A stretch of 19,990 nucleotides of DNA from CAISIP01 sp041581405. Lineage in GTDB: Bacteria; Pseudomonadota; Gammaproteobacteria; Burkholderiales; Burkholderiaceae_C. Position numbers and translations under genes: made by a program. Under the pieces are notes generated by a model that saw only the letters and a program-made list of their open reading frames with translations, was not told the DNA's origin and did not search any database. Numbering within the stretch: position 1 is the stretch's first letter; each line of letters starts with the position of its first letter. Below are positions 5,772 to 13,916 of this stretch, in pieces. The stretch covers positions 1 through 19,990 of the forward strand of contig JBFIDI010000038.1 of assembly GCA_041581405.1 (NCBI GenBank), read 5' to 3'.

Positions 5772-6995
5772 TCAGCGCAGGCTGCGCTGCAAGGCCTGTT
5801 CGATGTCCGCCTGCAGATCGGCCAGCGCTTCGAGTCCGGCCGAGAAGCGCACCACGGTGCCGCGGCGCAGGTGCGCCGGCCATTGCGTGCGCATGTCCGA
5901 CAACGTGTAGGGCACGACCAGGCTCATCGGCCCGCCCCAGCTGTAGCCGAGCTTGAACAACTGCAGCGCATCGCAGAAGGCATCGACCCGGTCCTGGCCG
6001 AAACGCGCGTCGATGATCACGGCAAACAGGCCGGCCGCACTGCCGGGGCCGCCATGGCACACCTCGCGCCAATGCGCGTGCCCGGGCGAGTCCGGCAGGG
6101 CCGGATGCAGCACCTGGACGAACTCCGGCTGGCCCTGTGCCCAGGCCGCCAAGGCGCGGGCGGTCGCGTCGTGTGCCTGGTATCGCAGCACGATGCTGGG
6201 CAGGCCCCGCAACACGGCCTCGGCGTCGTTCGCGCCGACCGACAGGCCCAGGCGCATGTGGGTCAGCTTGAGCCGCAGGTGCAGCTGGGGGTCCCGCGTC
6301 ACGATGCTGCCCATCAGCACGTCGCCGCCGCCATTGGGGTATTTGGTCAACGCATGCACGGTCAGGTCGACCGCCAGCGGCGTCTCGCCCGAGCCGGGCG
6401 TCAGGTCGAACGGCGCAAATGCCAGGCCCGCGCCCCAGGTGTTGTCCAGCGCGCTGATCACGTTGCGCTCGCGGCAGATGCGCACCATCGCCAGCAGGTC
6501 CGGGAACTCGAGCGTGACCGAACCGGCGGCCTCCAGCCAGACCAGCCGGGTCGCCGGACCGATCTTGTCGGCCAGGTCCTGCGGGTCCATCGGATCGTAG
6601 TACCGGTGCGTGATGCCCCAGGTCGCCAGTTCACCCTGGACCAGGGTCTTGGCGGGGCCGTAGGCGTTGTCGGGAATCAGTACTTCGTCGCCGGTGCGCA
6701 GCAGCGACATGCAGGTGGTGGCGATCGCCGACAGTCCGCTGGGCACCAGCAGGCATTGCAACCCGCCCTCGAGCGTGGCCAGCCGTTCCTCGAGCGTGAA
6801 GGTGGTCGGTGTGCCATGCAGGCCGTAGGTGTAGCCGGTCTTGTCCTTCCATTCCGTGCTGCGCATTGCGGCCACGTCGGGAAAGATGACCGTCGAGGCC
6901 TTGTGCACGGCCGGCTGGGGCGCGTCAAAACCCTCGGGCGGACTGTACGGATGGTGGATCAGGCCGGTGGAGCTGACGGGAGGTCCGGACGCCAT
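5772..6995 (-). CDS. metC: Cystathionine beta-lyase, PLP-dependent
   Basis: A 407-residue Cys/Met metabolism PLP enzyme (fold type I) of the cystathionine beta-lyase type, which cleaves cystathionine to homocysteine, pyruvate and ammonia in methionine synthesis. Lys218 in HALTKYPNGGGD forms the Schiff base, Asp184 in ALDNTWGAG contacts the pyridine nitrogen, and Tyr57 and Tyr112 match E. coli Tyr56 and Tyr111. The SWGG (near residue 350) and the RFSAGLEALADL C-terminal motif are also typical. At the cofactor-phosphate loop it has YGLHGTPT where E. coli MetC has YGRRGT, replacing Arg58 with Leu59. The start is 3 bases after the phosphoribosyltransferase stop, so the two are surely co-transcribed. 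A related gamma-synthase or gamma-lyase activity cannot be excluded from sequence. Confidence 0.9.
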   Translation of the reverse strand: MASGPPVSSTGLIHHPYSPPEGFDAPQPAVHKASTVIFPDVAAMRSTEWKDKTGYTYGLHGTPTTFTLEERLATLEGGLQCLLVPSGLSAIATTCMSLLRTGDEVLIPDNAYGPAKTLVQGELATWGITHRYYDPMDPQDLADKIGPATRLVWLEAAGSVTLEFPDLLAMVRICRERNVISALDNTWGAGLAFAPFDLTPGSGETPLAVDLTVHALTKYPNGGGDVLMGSIVTRDPQLHLRLKLTHMRLGLSVGANDAEAVLRGLPSIVLRYQAHDATARALAAWAQGQPEFVQVLHPALPDSPGHAHWREVCHGGPGSAAGLFAVIIDARFGQDRVDAFCDALQLFKLGYSWGGPMSLVVPYTLSDMRTQWPAHLRRGTVVRFSAGLEALADLQADIEQALQRSLR

Positions 6996-6998
6996 GGT

Positions 6999-7523
6999 TC
7001 AGACGCTCCACTTCTCGATCAGCTGCTCCGGTCGCATGGAATCGTAACCCTCGAACGGCTGGTGGATCCACGGGTTCGTCGGCAGGAACTCCACCGAGTA
7101 GTCGGCCTTGAACGCGGACACACCCTTGGTCCAGATCACCGCGCTGCGCAGTTCGGTGATCGGCTTGTAGTTGTTGCGCAGCTGGTCGATGACGGCGGCC
7201 AGCGTCTTGCCGGTGTCGGCCAGGTCGTCGACCAGCAGCACCTTGCCCGCGATCTCGCCCTTGGGCGTGGTGATGTAGCGCGCGATGTCGAGGTTGCCCT
7301 GCTGCGTGCCGGCTTCGGCCCGGTAGGAACTGGTCGACATGATGGCCAGCGGCTTGTCGAAGATGCGCGACAGGATGTCGCCCGGCCGCATGCCGCCGCG
7401 CGCCAGGCACAGGATGGTGTCGAACTGCCAGCCGGACTGGTGGACGCGGATCGCCAGTTTCTCGATCAGGTTGTGGTATTCGTCATAACTGACGTACAGG
7501 TGCTTGCCGTCTTCTGTCAACAT
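6999..7523 (-). CDS. Phosphoribosyltransferase, hypoxanthine/guanine or xanthine type
   Basis: A 174-residue type I phosphoribosyltransferase that by family transfers a purine base onto PRPP in salvage. The PRPP-binding motif VLLVDDLADTGKT lies at 95-107, and an upstream LARGGMRPGDIL (40-51) matches the N-terminal loop of xanthine/hypoxanthine-guanine enzymes. The C-terminal region with NPWIHQPFEGYDSMRPEQ is typical of this betaproteobacterial group. The ATG at 7523 has an AAGGA about 7 bases upstream. Location between purA and metC, 3 bases before metC, fits a role in purine metabolism. Base specificity (xanthine, guanine or hypoxanthine) cannot be fixed from sequence, so no gene symbol is given. 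Confidence 0.88.
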   Translation of the reverse strand: MLTEDGKHLYVSYDEYHNLIEKLAIRVHQSGWQFDTILCLARGGMRPGDILSRIFDKPLAIMSTSSYRAEAGTQQGNLDIARYITTPKGEIAGKVLLVDDLADTGKTLAAVIDQLRNNYKPITELRSAVIWTKGVSAFKADYSVEFLPTNPWIHQPFEGYDSMRPEQLIEKWSV

Positions 7524-7573
7524 GCTGGAATCCTTCCGGGGCCGGGTTGTGCTTTGGTGGGATGGTGTCGGCC

Positions 7574-8950
7574 CTAGTCGGCCAGGAACGGGTGGCGCAT
7601 CATGATCGTGTGGTCGCGATCCGGACTGGTCGAGACCATGTGGATCGGAACTCCGACCACGTGTTCGATGCGTTGCAGGTACAGGCGCGCGGCAATCGGC
7701 AGGTCCGCGTAGCGGGTGACGCCGACCGTGCTGTCGCTCCAGCCCTGCATCTCCTCGTAGATCGGCTTGCAGCGGGCGATCTCGTCCGCGCCCATGGGCA
7801 GGATGTCCAGCGTCTCACCATCGAGTTCGTAGCCGGTGCACAGGTTCAGCGTCTTGAGTCCGTCGAGCACGTCGAGCTTGGTCACGCACAGGCCGGACAG
7901 GCCGTTGACCTGGGCCGAACGCTTGAGCAAGGCCGCATCGAACCAGCCGCAACGCCGCGAGCGCCCGGTGGTGACGCCTTTCTCGGCGCCGACGGTGCTC
8001 ATGTGGTGGCCGGGCGTGCCCGGCGCCTCCCAGTCGAGCTCGGTCGGAAACGGACCGCCGCCGACCCGGGTGCAATACGCCTTGGTGATGCCCAGCACGT
8101 AATGCAGCAGGCCGGGTCCGACGCCGGAGCCGGCGGCCGCGTTGCCGGCCACGCAGTTGCTCGATGTCACGTAGGGATAGGTGCCGTGGTCGACGTCGAG
8201 CAAGGTGCCTTGCGCACCCTCGAACAGCAGGTTGGCACCGTGGGCATGGGCCTCGTTGAGTTCGCGCGACACGTCGGCCATCATCGGGCGCAACAGTTCG
8301 GCATGGCGCATCGCCTCGTCGAAGACCGGCTGGAACTGCACCTTGCCATCGGCCATGTACTGCGCCAGGGGGCCGTCGAACGTGTAGGCGGCCGAGCCGA
8401 GATAACCGGTCAGCACGTGGTTGTGCAGTTCCAGCAGCTCGCGCAGCTTGGCTGCGAAACGCTCGGGATATTTCAGGTCCTGCACACGCAGCGCGCGCCG
8501 CGCGATCTTGTCCTCGTAGGACGGGCCGATGCCGCGCCCGGTGGTTCCGATGCGTGCATGGCCGCCCTGCTCGCGCGCCGCTTCGCGCGCCACGTCCAGC
8601 GCCACGTGCACCGGCAGGATCAACGGACAGGCCTCGCTGATGCGCAGGCGCGAACGCACCTCGACACCGGCGCGTTCCAGTCCCTCGATCTCCTCGAACA
8701 ACTTGCCGGCCGACAACACCACGCCATTGCCGATGTAGCACTTGACGCCGGCGCGCATGATGCCGCTGGGGATCAGGTGCAGCGCGGTCTTGACGCCGTT
8801 GATGACCAGCGTATGGCCGGCGTTGTGCCCGCCCTGGAAACGCACCACGCCTTGTGCGCTTTCGGTCAGCCAGTCGACGAGCTTGCCCTTGCCCTCGTCG
8901 CCCCACTGGGTTCCGACGACGACGACGTTACGCCCCTTGCTTGCTTTCAT
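7574..8950 (-). CDS. purA: Adenylosuccinate synthetase
   Basis: A 458-residue enzyme joining IMP and aspartate with GTP to make adenylosuccinate, the first step from IMP to AMP. The GTP-binding signature GTQWGDEGKGK (13-23) contains catalytic Asp18, and GGHNAGHT (40-47) contains catalytic His46, equivalent to E. coli Asp13 and His41. Other conserved stretches include TTGRGIGPSYEDK, LFEGAQGTLLDVDHGTYPYV and TRVGGGPFPTEL. The ATG at 8950 is preferred over an in-frame TTG two codons upstream because it gives the usual short N-terminus. It begins 15 bases after hisZ, the standard betaproteobacterial hisZ-purA arrangement, and is 50 bases ahead of a purine phosphoribosyltransferase, grouping de novo and salvage purine steps. 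Confidence 0.97.
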   Translation of the reverse strand: MKASKGRNVVVVGTQWGDEGKGKLVDWLTESAQGVVRFQGGHNAGHTLVINGVKTALHLIPSGIMRAGVKCYIGNGVVLSAGKLFEEIEGLERAGVEVRSRLRISEACPLILPVHVALDVAREAAREQGGHARIGTTGRGIGPSYEDKIARRALRVQDLKYPERFAAKLRELLELHNHVLTGYLGSAAYTFDGPLAQYMADGKVQFQPVFDEAMRHAELLRPMMADVSRELNEAHAHGANLLFEGAQGTLLDVDHGTYPYVTSSNCVAGNAAAGSGVGPGLLHYVLGITKAYCTRVGGGPFPTELDWEAPGTPGHHMSTVGAEKGVTTGRSRRCGWFDAALLKRSAQVNGLSGLCVTKLDVLDGLKTLNLCTGYELDGETLDILPMGADEIARCKPIYEEMQGWSDSTVGVTRYADLPIAARLYLQRIEHVVGVPIHMVSTSPDRDHTIMMRHPFLAD

Positions 8951-8965
8951 GTTCAACAGTCCGCT

Positions 8966-10114
8966 TCAAATTGCCTGCACCACCCATTGCCCCGCAACCT
9001 GCAGCAGTTCGCGATCACACTGGAACTCATCGACTTCGCTCTCGTGTCCTGGCAGCACGCACACCACCGTCTCGCCCTTGGCGCGCAACGCGCCGATGGC
9101 CTTGCGCACGTCTTCGGCCTCGCTCCAGGGTGCGCGGATCGCCGCATGCAGCGGGCGCGGCGGCACGGCGGCCACCAGGGCCTTGACGTCCAGGCTGAAT
9201 CCGACGGCGGGTCGCTTGCGTCCGAACGCCGCGCCGACCTCGTCGTAGCGCCCGCCGCGCACCAGCGCGTCCACCGCATCCGGGGAAAAGATGGAAAAAC
9301 GCGCGCCGCTGTAATACGCATAACCGCGGAGGTCGGCCAGGTCGAAACTCACGGCCACCTCGTGCAGGTGGCCGGCCAGCCAGCCGAGCTGGTCCAGCGC
9401 GGCCGCAATCGCCGGCTTGGCCGGCAACACGGTACGCGCACGTTCGAGCACCGAGGCGTCGCCGTACAGGTCGACCAGGGCGCGCAACGCTTCCCGCGCG
9501 GCGTGATCGAGGTTGCGCGTCAGCGTGGCCAGGGCACTGGCGTCCTTGGATGCGAGCGCATGATGGATGTCCTCGACCTGCGTGGACTGCTCGGATACGT
9601 CCTCGAGCAGGGCATCGACGATACGCACGTCGGCCAGATCGACCATGGGTGCGGGAACCCGCGCCGCACGCAGGCAGTCCAGCGCCAGCAGCAGGATCTC
9701 GAGATCGGCTTCCAGGCCGCCATGGCCGTAGATCTCCGCGCCGAACTGCAGCGGCTCGCGCGTGGCATGGGGTTTGTCGGGGCGGGTATGCAGCACCGGC
9801 CCGCAATAACACAGCCGCGTGACGCCGGACCGGTTGAGCAGGTGGGCGTCGATCCGCGCAACCTGGGGCGTGCTGTCGGCGCGCAGGCCGAGCATGCGAC
9901 CGGAGAGCTGGTCGACCAGCTTGAAGGTCTGCAGGTCGAGTGTCTTGCCGGTACCGGTGAGCAGCGATTCGAGGTGCTCGAGCACGGGCGGCATGACCAG
10001 CTCGTAGCCGTAGCGGCGGGCGGTGTCGAGCAGGTCCCGCCTCAGCTCTTCGATGTGGCGCGCTTCGGACGGCAGGACATCAGCGATGTGATCCGGCAGG
10101 ACCCAGGCGGACAT
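8966..10114 (-). CDS. hisZ: ATP phosphoribosyltransferase regulatory subunit HisZ
   Basis: A 382-residue HisRS paralogue that pairs with the short form of HisG to make an active, histidine-sensitive first enzyme of histidine biosynthesis. It keeps the class II synthetase core: RRYGYELVMPPVLE (33-46), LRADSTPQVARI (78-89) and a degenerate motif 2 region around CGPVLHT (104-110). The histidine-site stretch reads RGYAYYSG (263-270) rather than the RGLDYYS of true HisRS, and it lacks the anticodon-binding domain, so it is HisZ rather than HisS. Its presence implies a short-form HisG elsewhere. A TAGAAT hexamer and an inverted repeat lie in the 57 bases upstream, so hisZ-purA may start its own transcript. 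Confidence 0.95.
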   Translation of the reverse strand: MSAWVLPDHIADVLPSEARHIEELRRDLLDTARRYGYELVMPPVLEHLESLLTGTGKTLDLQTFKLVDQLSGRMLGLRADSTPQVARIDAHLLNRSGVTRLCYCGPVLHTRPDKPHATREPLQFGAEIYGHGGLEADLEILLLALDCLRAARVPAPMVDLADVRIVDALLEDVSEQSTQVEDIHHALASKDASALATLTRNLDHAAREALRALVDLYGDASVLERARTVLPAKPAIAAALDQLGWLAGHLHEVAVSFDLADLRGYAYYSGARFSIFSPDAVDALVRGGRYDEVGAAFGRKRPAVGFSLDVKALVAAVPPRPLHAAIRAPWSEAEDVRKAIGALRAKGETVVCVLPGHESEVDEFQCDRELLQVAGQWVVQAI

Positions 10115-10126
10115 GTTTTCTCGGAG

Positions 10127-10140
10127 GCTGTTAAAACAGC
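10127..10140. repeat. 14-base inverted repeat upstream of hisZ
   Basis: GCTGTT and AACAGC separated by AA form a 6+2+6 inverted repeat. On the minus strand it lies 1 base after the TAGAAT hexamer and 12 bases before the hisZ ATG, where a repressor operator near the transcription start would sit. It could equally be a short hairpin in the leader. The symmetry is seen directly; a function is inference. Confidence 0.45.
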
Positions 10141-10141
10141 G

Positions 10142-10147
10142 ATTCTA
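10142..10147 (-). promoter_or_regulatory. Candidate -10 element for hisZ-purA
   Basis: TAGAAT on the minus strand, 27 bases before the hisZ ATG, matches five of six positions of the sigma-70 -10 consensus. No convincing -35 hexamer is seen at 16-18 bases upstream, which falls near the end of yjeT in very GC-rich sequence. Together with the adjacent inverted repeat it is the best internal promoter candidate in the long minus-strand run. Confidence 0.4.
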
Positions 10148-10171
10148 CCGGCTGCGCCCGCACCCGACGGC

Positions 10172-10363
10172 TCAGGTGAGCAACCAGATCAGCAACAGCC
10201 CGCCGAGTACGCTGCACAGGCCGAAGAAGCGGATCTGTCCGTCCTGCATCTGCACCAGCTGCAGAAACATGCGTTTCCACTGCGCCGGCGACAGGAACGG
10301 GAACAGACCCTCGATGACCAGCACCAGGGCCAACGCCAGCCAGAAGACGTCGCCCGAGTCCAA
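10172..10363 (-). CDS. yjeT: DUF2065 (YjeT-like) small membrane protein
   Basis: A 63-residue protein with two hydrophobic segments (about 6-22 and 46-62) joined by a short basic/polar loop. The sequence DVFWLALALVLVIEGLFPFL, then QWKRMF, matches the DUF2065 pattern of E. coli YjeT, which sits downstream of hflC and upstream of purA there too. The start is TTG at 10363, 3 bases after the hflC stop; no ATG or GTG gives the family N-terminus. No free ribosome binding site fits, so translation is probably coupled to hflC. Function unknown; the conserved position beside hflKC suggests a link to that membrane complex, which is only inference. Confidence 0.85.
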   Translation of the reverse strand: MDSGDVFWLALALVLVIEGLFPFLSPAQWKRMFLQLVQMQDGQIRFFGLCSVLGGLLLIWLLT

Positions 10364-10366
10364 GCC

Positions 10367-11269
10367 TTATTTCTTCGCGGCCGGTGCCGGCGCGACCGTG
10401 CCACGCAACGACTTGAAGAACTCCGTCGATTGCGGATCGATCACCATCATGTCGCCCTTCTTGTTGAAGCTCATCTTGTAGGCTTCCAGGCTGCGGTAGA
10501 ACTGGGCGAACTGCGGATCGCGTCCGAACGCCTCGGCGTAGATGCGCGCCGCCTCGGCATCACCCTCGCCCTTGATCTTCTGCGCGTCACGGTAGGCATT
10601 GGCGATCGTCACCTCGCGCTGGCGGTCGGCATCGGCGCGGATCTTCTCGCCTTCGGCAGCGCCGGTGGAGCGCAGTTCGTTGGCGACCCGCTTGCGTTCG
10701 GCTTCCATGCGGCGGTAGACCGACTCGGTGATGGTGTCCACGTAGTCGGCACGGGTGATACGCACGTCGACGATCTCGATGCCCCAGGGCTTGGCGCCAC
10801 CGACGTTCTCGCGTGCCTCCGACTGCACGTCGGCCGTCAGGTCTTCGCGCCGGGTCGACAGCAGCTCCTTGACGGTGCGCTTGTTGATCTCTTCCTGGAA
10901 CGCGTTGCGCACCACGCGGTTGAGCTGGTTGGCACCCGCGGTCTCGTCGAGACCGACGTTGCGGATGTATTCACCCGGATCGGTGATGCGCCAGCGCACG
11001 TACCAGTCGATGACCACGCGCTGCTTCTCGGCCGTCAGCATCGGCTCCTGGTCGGTGCTGTCGAGCGTGAGCAGGCGCTTGTCGATGTAGGTGACGTTCT
11101 GGAACGGCGGCGGCAGCTTGAAGTTCAAGCCGGGCTCGGTGATCACTTCCTTGATCTGGCCCAGGGCGTACAACACGCCGAACTGCCGCTGGTCGACGAC
11201 GAACAACATGGAGCTGGCAATGGCCAGCAGCAGCAAGATGCTGGTGAATAGAAATCCTAACCTGTTCAT
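10367..11269 (-). CDS. hflC: HflC, modulator of FtsH protease
   Basis: A 300-residue SPFH/prohibitin-family protein that with HflK forms the large periplasmic complex caging the FtsH membrane protease. The single N-terminal membrane anchor spans about residues 5-25 (LGFLFTSILLLLAIASSMLF), followed by the SPFH domain starting VVDQRQFGVLYALG and containing VIDWYVRWRITDP, and a long helical region rich in Ala, Glu and Arg (about 190-260). The ATG at 11269 is supported by an AGGA (11277-11280) that overlaps the hflK stop codon, 7 bases upstream, implying coupled translation. hflK lies 9 bases upstream and yjeT 3 bases downstream. Confidence 0.96.
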   Translation of the reverse strand: MNRLGFLFTSILLLLAIASSMLFVVDQRQFGVLYALGQIKEVITEPGLNFKLPPPFQNVTYIDKRLLTLDSTDQEPMLTAEKQRVVIDWYVRWRITDPGEYIRNVGLDETAGANQLNRVVRNAFQEEINKRTVKELLSTRREDLTADVQSEARENVGGAKPWGIEIVDVRITRADYVDTITESVYRRMEAERKRVANELRSTGAAEGEKIRADADRQREVTIANAYRDAQKIKGEGDAEAARIYAEAFGRDPQFAQFYRSLEAYKMSFNKKGDMMVIDPQSTEFFKSLRGTVAPAPAAKK

Positions 11270-11278
11270 GATGGTGTC

Positions 11279-12655
11279 CTAGCGGGTTTCACGCTCACGC
11301 GACCGCGTGGCATCCCGCGAGCGGGAGTCGGAGGTGCTGGAGACCGGGGGCAGGACGGTACTCGCCGGGGCCGGTGCGGCCGTCGAGGCGTCGGCGCCGG
11401 ACTGGGTCTGCTGCATGATCTTGTCCAGCGGCAGGTACAGCAGGTTCGAGCCCGAGCGCGAATCCACCAGCACCTTGGTCACGTTGGAATAGATCTGCTG
11501 CATCGTGTCCACGTACATGCGGTCACGCGTGACCTGCGGTGCCTTCTGGTATTCCGCCAGCACCGACTTGAAGCGTTGCGCATCACCTTGCGCCTGCGCG
11601 ACGATACGGGCCTTGTACGCATCGGCCTCCTCCTTGAGCCGCGAGGCCGAACCGACCGCACGTGGAATCACGTCGTTGGCATAGGCCTGGGCCTCGTTCT
11701 TGGCGCGTTCGCGTTCCTGGCCGGCCTTGAGCACGTCGTCGAACGCGGCCTGCACCTGCTCGGGAGGCCGTACACCGCCTTGCTGCAGGTTGATGTTGAC
11801 CACCTCGATGCCGACCTTGTAGCGGTCCAGGATCTTCTGCATGATCTCGCGCACCCGCGGCGCAATCTGGTCGCGTTCCTCGGACAGGGCCGAGTCCATG
11901 CGCATCTTGCCGACGACTTCGCGCACTGCCGTCTCGGCCGCCAGGCCGACGGCATCGGTCGGGCTCTTGCTCTCGAACAGGAAGGCGCGCGCATCGCTGA
12001 GCCGGTACTGCACGGCGAACTTGATCTCGACGATGTTCTCGTCCTGCGTCAGCATCGCCGAGTCGCGCAGGCCGGTTGCCTTGACGACCAGGTCGCGCCC
12101 CACGTCCACCGAGCGGATCTGGGTCACGAACACCAGTTCATGGCGCTGGATCGGAAACGGCAGCCGCCAGTTGAAACCGGCACCGACCGTCGTCTTGTAC
12201 TTGCCGAACTGGGTCACGACGGCCTGCTGGCCCTCCTGCACGATGAAGAAGCCGGTACCGAGCCAGATCAGCACCACGACCGCCGCGATCAGGCCGGCGC
12301 CGATGCCGGCGCTTTTCATGTCGGGCTGGAATCCGCCGCCGCCAAGTCCGCCGCCGTTGCCACCACGTCCGCCGCGTCCACCGCCGCCGAACAGGCCGCC
12401 AAGCTTGCGGTTGAAATCACGCCACAACTCGTCCAGGTCCGGCGGACCCTGTTGCGGGCCCTGGCCCCGTGGCCGATGGTTGTTCGACGGGGGTGGCAAC
12501 TCGGGCGGGTCCTCGTCGCGCGGCCCGGGGTCCGACTTGCCGTCCTCGTTCGGCTTGTCGTCGCCACGGCCCCAGCGCGAGTCGTTCAGATTGAACATGC
12601 CGCGCGCGCGTTGGCCGATCCGGGACCAGCCGGAAGCAGGTAAATACGCTTTCAT
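11279..12655 (-). CDS. hflK: HflK, modulator of FtsH protease
   Basis: Partner of HflC in the FtsH-associated SPFH complex. The 458-residue reading has a long cytoplasmic N-terminus rich in Pro and Asp and then a Gly-rich tract (about 90-108), a membrane anchor at about 117-139, the SPFH domain from FFIVQEGQQAVVTQFGKY, a helical region around 300-370, and a C-terminal Ala/Pro then Ser/Arg-rich tail. DLDELWRDFNRKLGGLFG (73-90) is the usual HflK pre-anchor motif. The start is uncertain: ATG at 12655, 18 bases after hflX, with a poor GAG at 8 bases upstream, or ATG at 12598 giving 439 residues starting MFNLNDSRWGRG. The first 19 residues use codons such as TTA and CCT that are rare here. Confidence 0.93.
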   Translation of the reverse strand: MKAYLPASGWSRIGQRARGMFNLNDSRWGRGDDKPNEDGKSDPGPRDEDPPELPPPSNNHRPRGQGPQQGPPDLDELWRDFNRKLGGLFGGGGRGGRGGNGGGLGGGGFQPDMKSAGIGAGLIAAVVVLIWLGTGFFIVQEGQQAVVTQFGKYKTTVGAGFNWRLPFPIQRHELVFVTQIRSVDVGRDLVVKATGLRDSAMLTQDENIVEIKFAVQYRLSDARAFLFESKSPTDAVGLAAETAVREVVGKMRMDSALSEERDQIAPRVREIMQKILDRYKVGIEVVNINLQQGGVRPPEQVQAAFDDVLKAGQERERAKNEAQAYANDVIPRAVGSASRLKEEADAYKARIVAQAQGDAQRFKSVLAEYQKAPQVTRDRMYVDTMQQIYSNVTKVLVDSRSGSNLLYLPLDKIMQQTQSGADASTAAPAPASTVLPPVSSTSDSRSRDATRSRERETR

Positions 12656-12673
12656 CTCAGATTCTCGTTTTCG

Positions 12674-13870
12674 TCATCGTTCGATTGTGCCCAATTGCAC
12701 AACAGCCTCCGCTTCACCGTGGGATTTCTCGTGCCCCGGTGCTTCGTCGTCGCCCTCGCCACGTGCCAGCTGCGCGAGCCGTGCGCGCAGCTCGGCCATG
12801 CCCTCGCCGGTGCGCGCGCTGACGAACAGTCGCTCCGTCTGGTTCTCGCAGAACGTGATCCAGTCATGCAGCACCAGGGGCCGGCGCTCCGGCTCCATGG
12901 CGTCGAGCTTGTTGAACACCAGGATCTGCCGGATATCCGCCGCCCCGATCTCGCGCAACACCCGGGCGACCTCGTCCATCTGCTCGAGGTGGTTCGGATT
13001 GGATGCATCGACGACGTGCAGCAACACGTCGGCATCGACGGCCTCCTGCAGCGTCGCCTCGAACGCATCGATCAGCCCGTGCGGAAGGTTGCGGATGAAC
13101 CCCACGGTATCGGACAAGGACACCGAACGGGACGCGTCTCCGAGGTAGAGATGGCGGGTCGTGGTGTCCAGCGTCGCGAACAACTGGTCGGCCGCATAGG
13201 CCCGCGCGTTGACCAGGCTGTTGAACAGGCTGGTCTTGCCGGCATTGGTGTACCCGACCAGCGAGATCGCGAAGGTGTCCCGGCGCTGGCGCTGACGGCG
13301 CTGGGTCTGGCGCTGGCGCTTGACCTTGCGCAGGCGCTCCTTGGTGCGCTTGATACTCTCGCCGATCATCCGGCGGTCCAGCTCGATCTGCGTCTCGCCG
13401 GGGCCGCCGCGGGCGCCGATGCCGCCGCGCTGGCGCTCCAGGTGCGACCAGCGGCGCACCAGCCGCGTGCTCAGGTATTGCAGCCGGGCCAGTTCGACCT
13501 GCAACTTGCCCTCGTGGCTGCGCGCACGCTGGGCGAATATCTCGAGGATCAGCATGGTGCGGTCGTTGACCGGCAGTTCCAGGTAGCGCTCCAGGTTGCG
13601 CTGCTGCGCCGGGCTCAGGCTCTGGTCGAACACGATCTCGCTGGCGCCGAGTTGCTGCGCCATCAGCTTGATCTCGTCGGCCTTGCCGCTGCCCAGGAAC
13701 AACGCGGCGTCCGGCGCCTTGCGCTTGCAGGTGACGCGCGCGACCGGATCCAGTCCGGCCGTCACGGCCAGCTGGCTCAGTTCTTCCAGAGCACCGTCGA
13801 AGTGCGCAAGCCCCAGGTCGACACCCACCAGGATGGTGGCGGCGTCGGAGGTTTCAGTGTGATTGGACAA
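12674..13870 (-). CDS. hflX: GTPase HflX, ribosome rescue factor
   Basis: A 398-residue Obg-HflX GTPase that binds the 50S subunit and splits stalled ribosomes, notably under heat stress. The N-terminal HflX domain (about 12-150) includes LFLGSGKADEI and FDQSLSPAQQRNLE; then the Gly-rich RGGIGARGGPGETQIE (148-163), an unusually Arg/Gln-rich helix (181-197), and the GTPase domain with G1 GYTNAGKT (206-213), G3 DTVG (254-257) and G4 NKLD (320-323). The start is TTG at 13870: the frame is closed by a stop about 30 bases upstream with no other start codon, and internal starts would cut the N-terminal domain. No clear ribosome binding site. It follows hfq by 63 bases and precedes hflK by 18, as in E. 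coli. Confidence 0.95.
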   Translation of the reverse strand: MSNHTETSDAATILVGVDLGLAHFDGALEELSQLAVTAGLDPVARVTCKRKAPDAALFLGSGKADEIKLMAQQLGASEIVFDQSLSPAQQRNLERYLELPVNDRTMLILEIFAQRARSHEGKLQVELARLQYLSTRLVRRWSHLERQRGGIGARGGPGETQIELDRRMIGESIKRTKERLRKVKRQRQTQRRQRQRRDTFAISLVGYTNAGKTSLFNSLVNARAYAADQLFATLDTTTRHLYLGDASRSVSLSDTVGFIRNLPHGLIDAFEATLQEAVDADVLLHVVDASNPNHLEQMDEVARVLREIGAADIRQILVFNKLDAMEPERRPLVLHDWITFCENQTERLFVSARTGEGMAELRARLAQLARGEGDDEAPGHEKSHGEAEAVVQLGTIER

Positions 13871-13916
13871 GTCGGGAAACAGGCGGACGGGCGATCAACA
13901 CACGGCCATCAGCCGG

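Noticed and set aside
7547..11251. A 1234-codon open frame on the plus strand across purA, hisZ and hflC
   Set aside because: It lies antisense to four clearly identified genes, and its product is low-complexity Gln/Arg/Ala/His-rich with no recognisable domain. Long antisense frames are expected opposite genes with strong G/C third-position bias.
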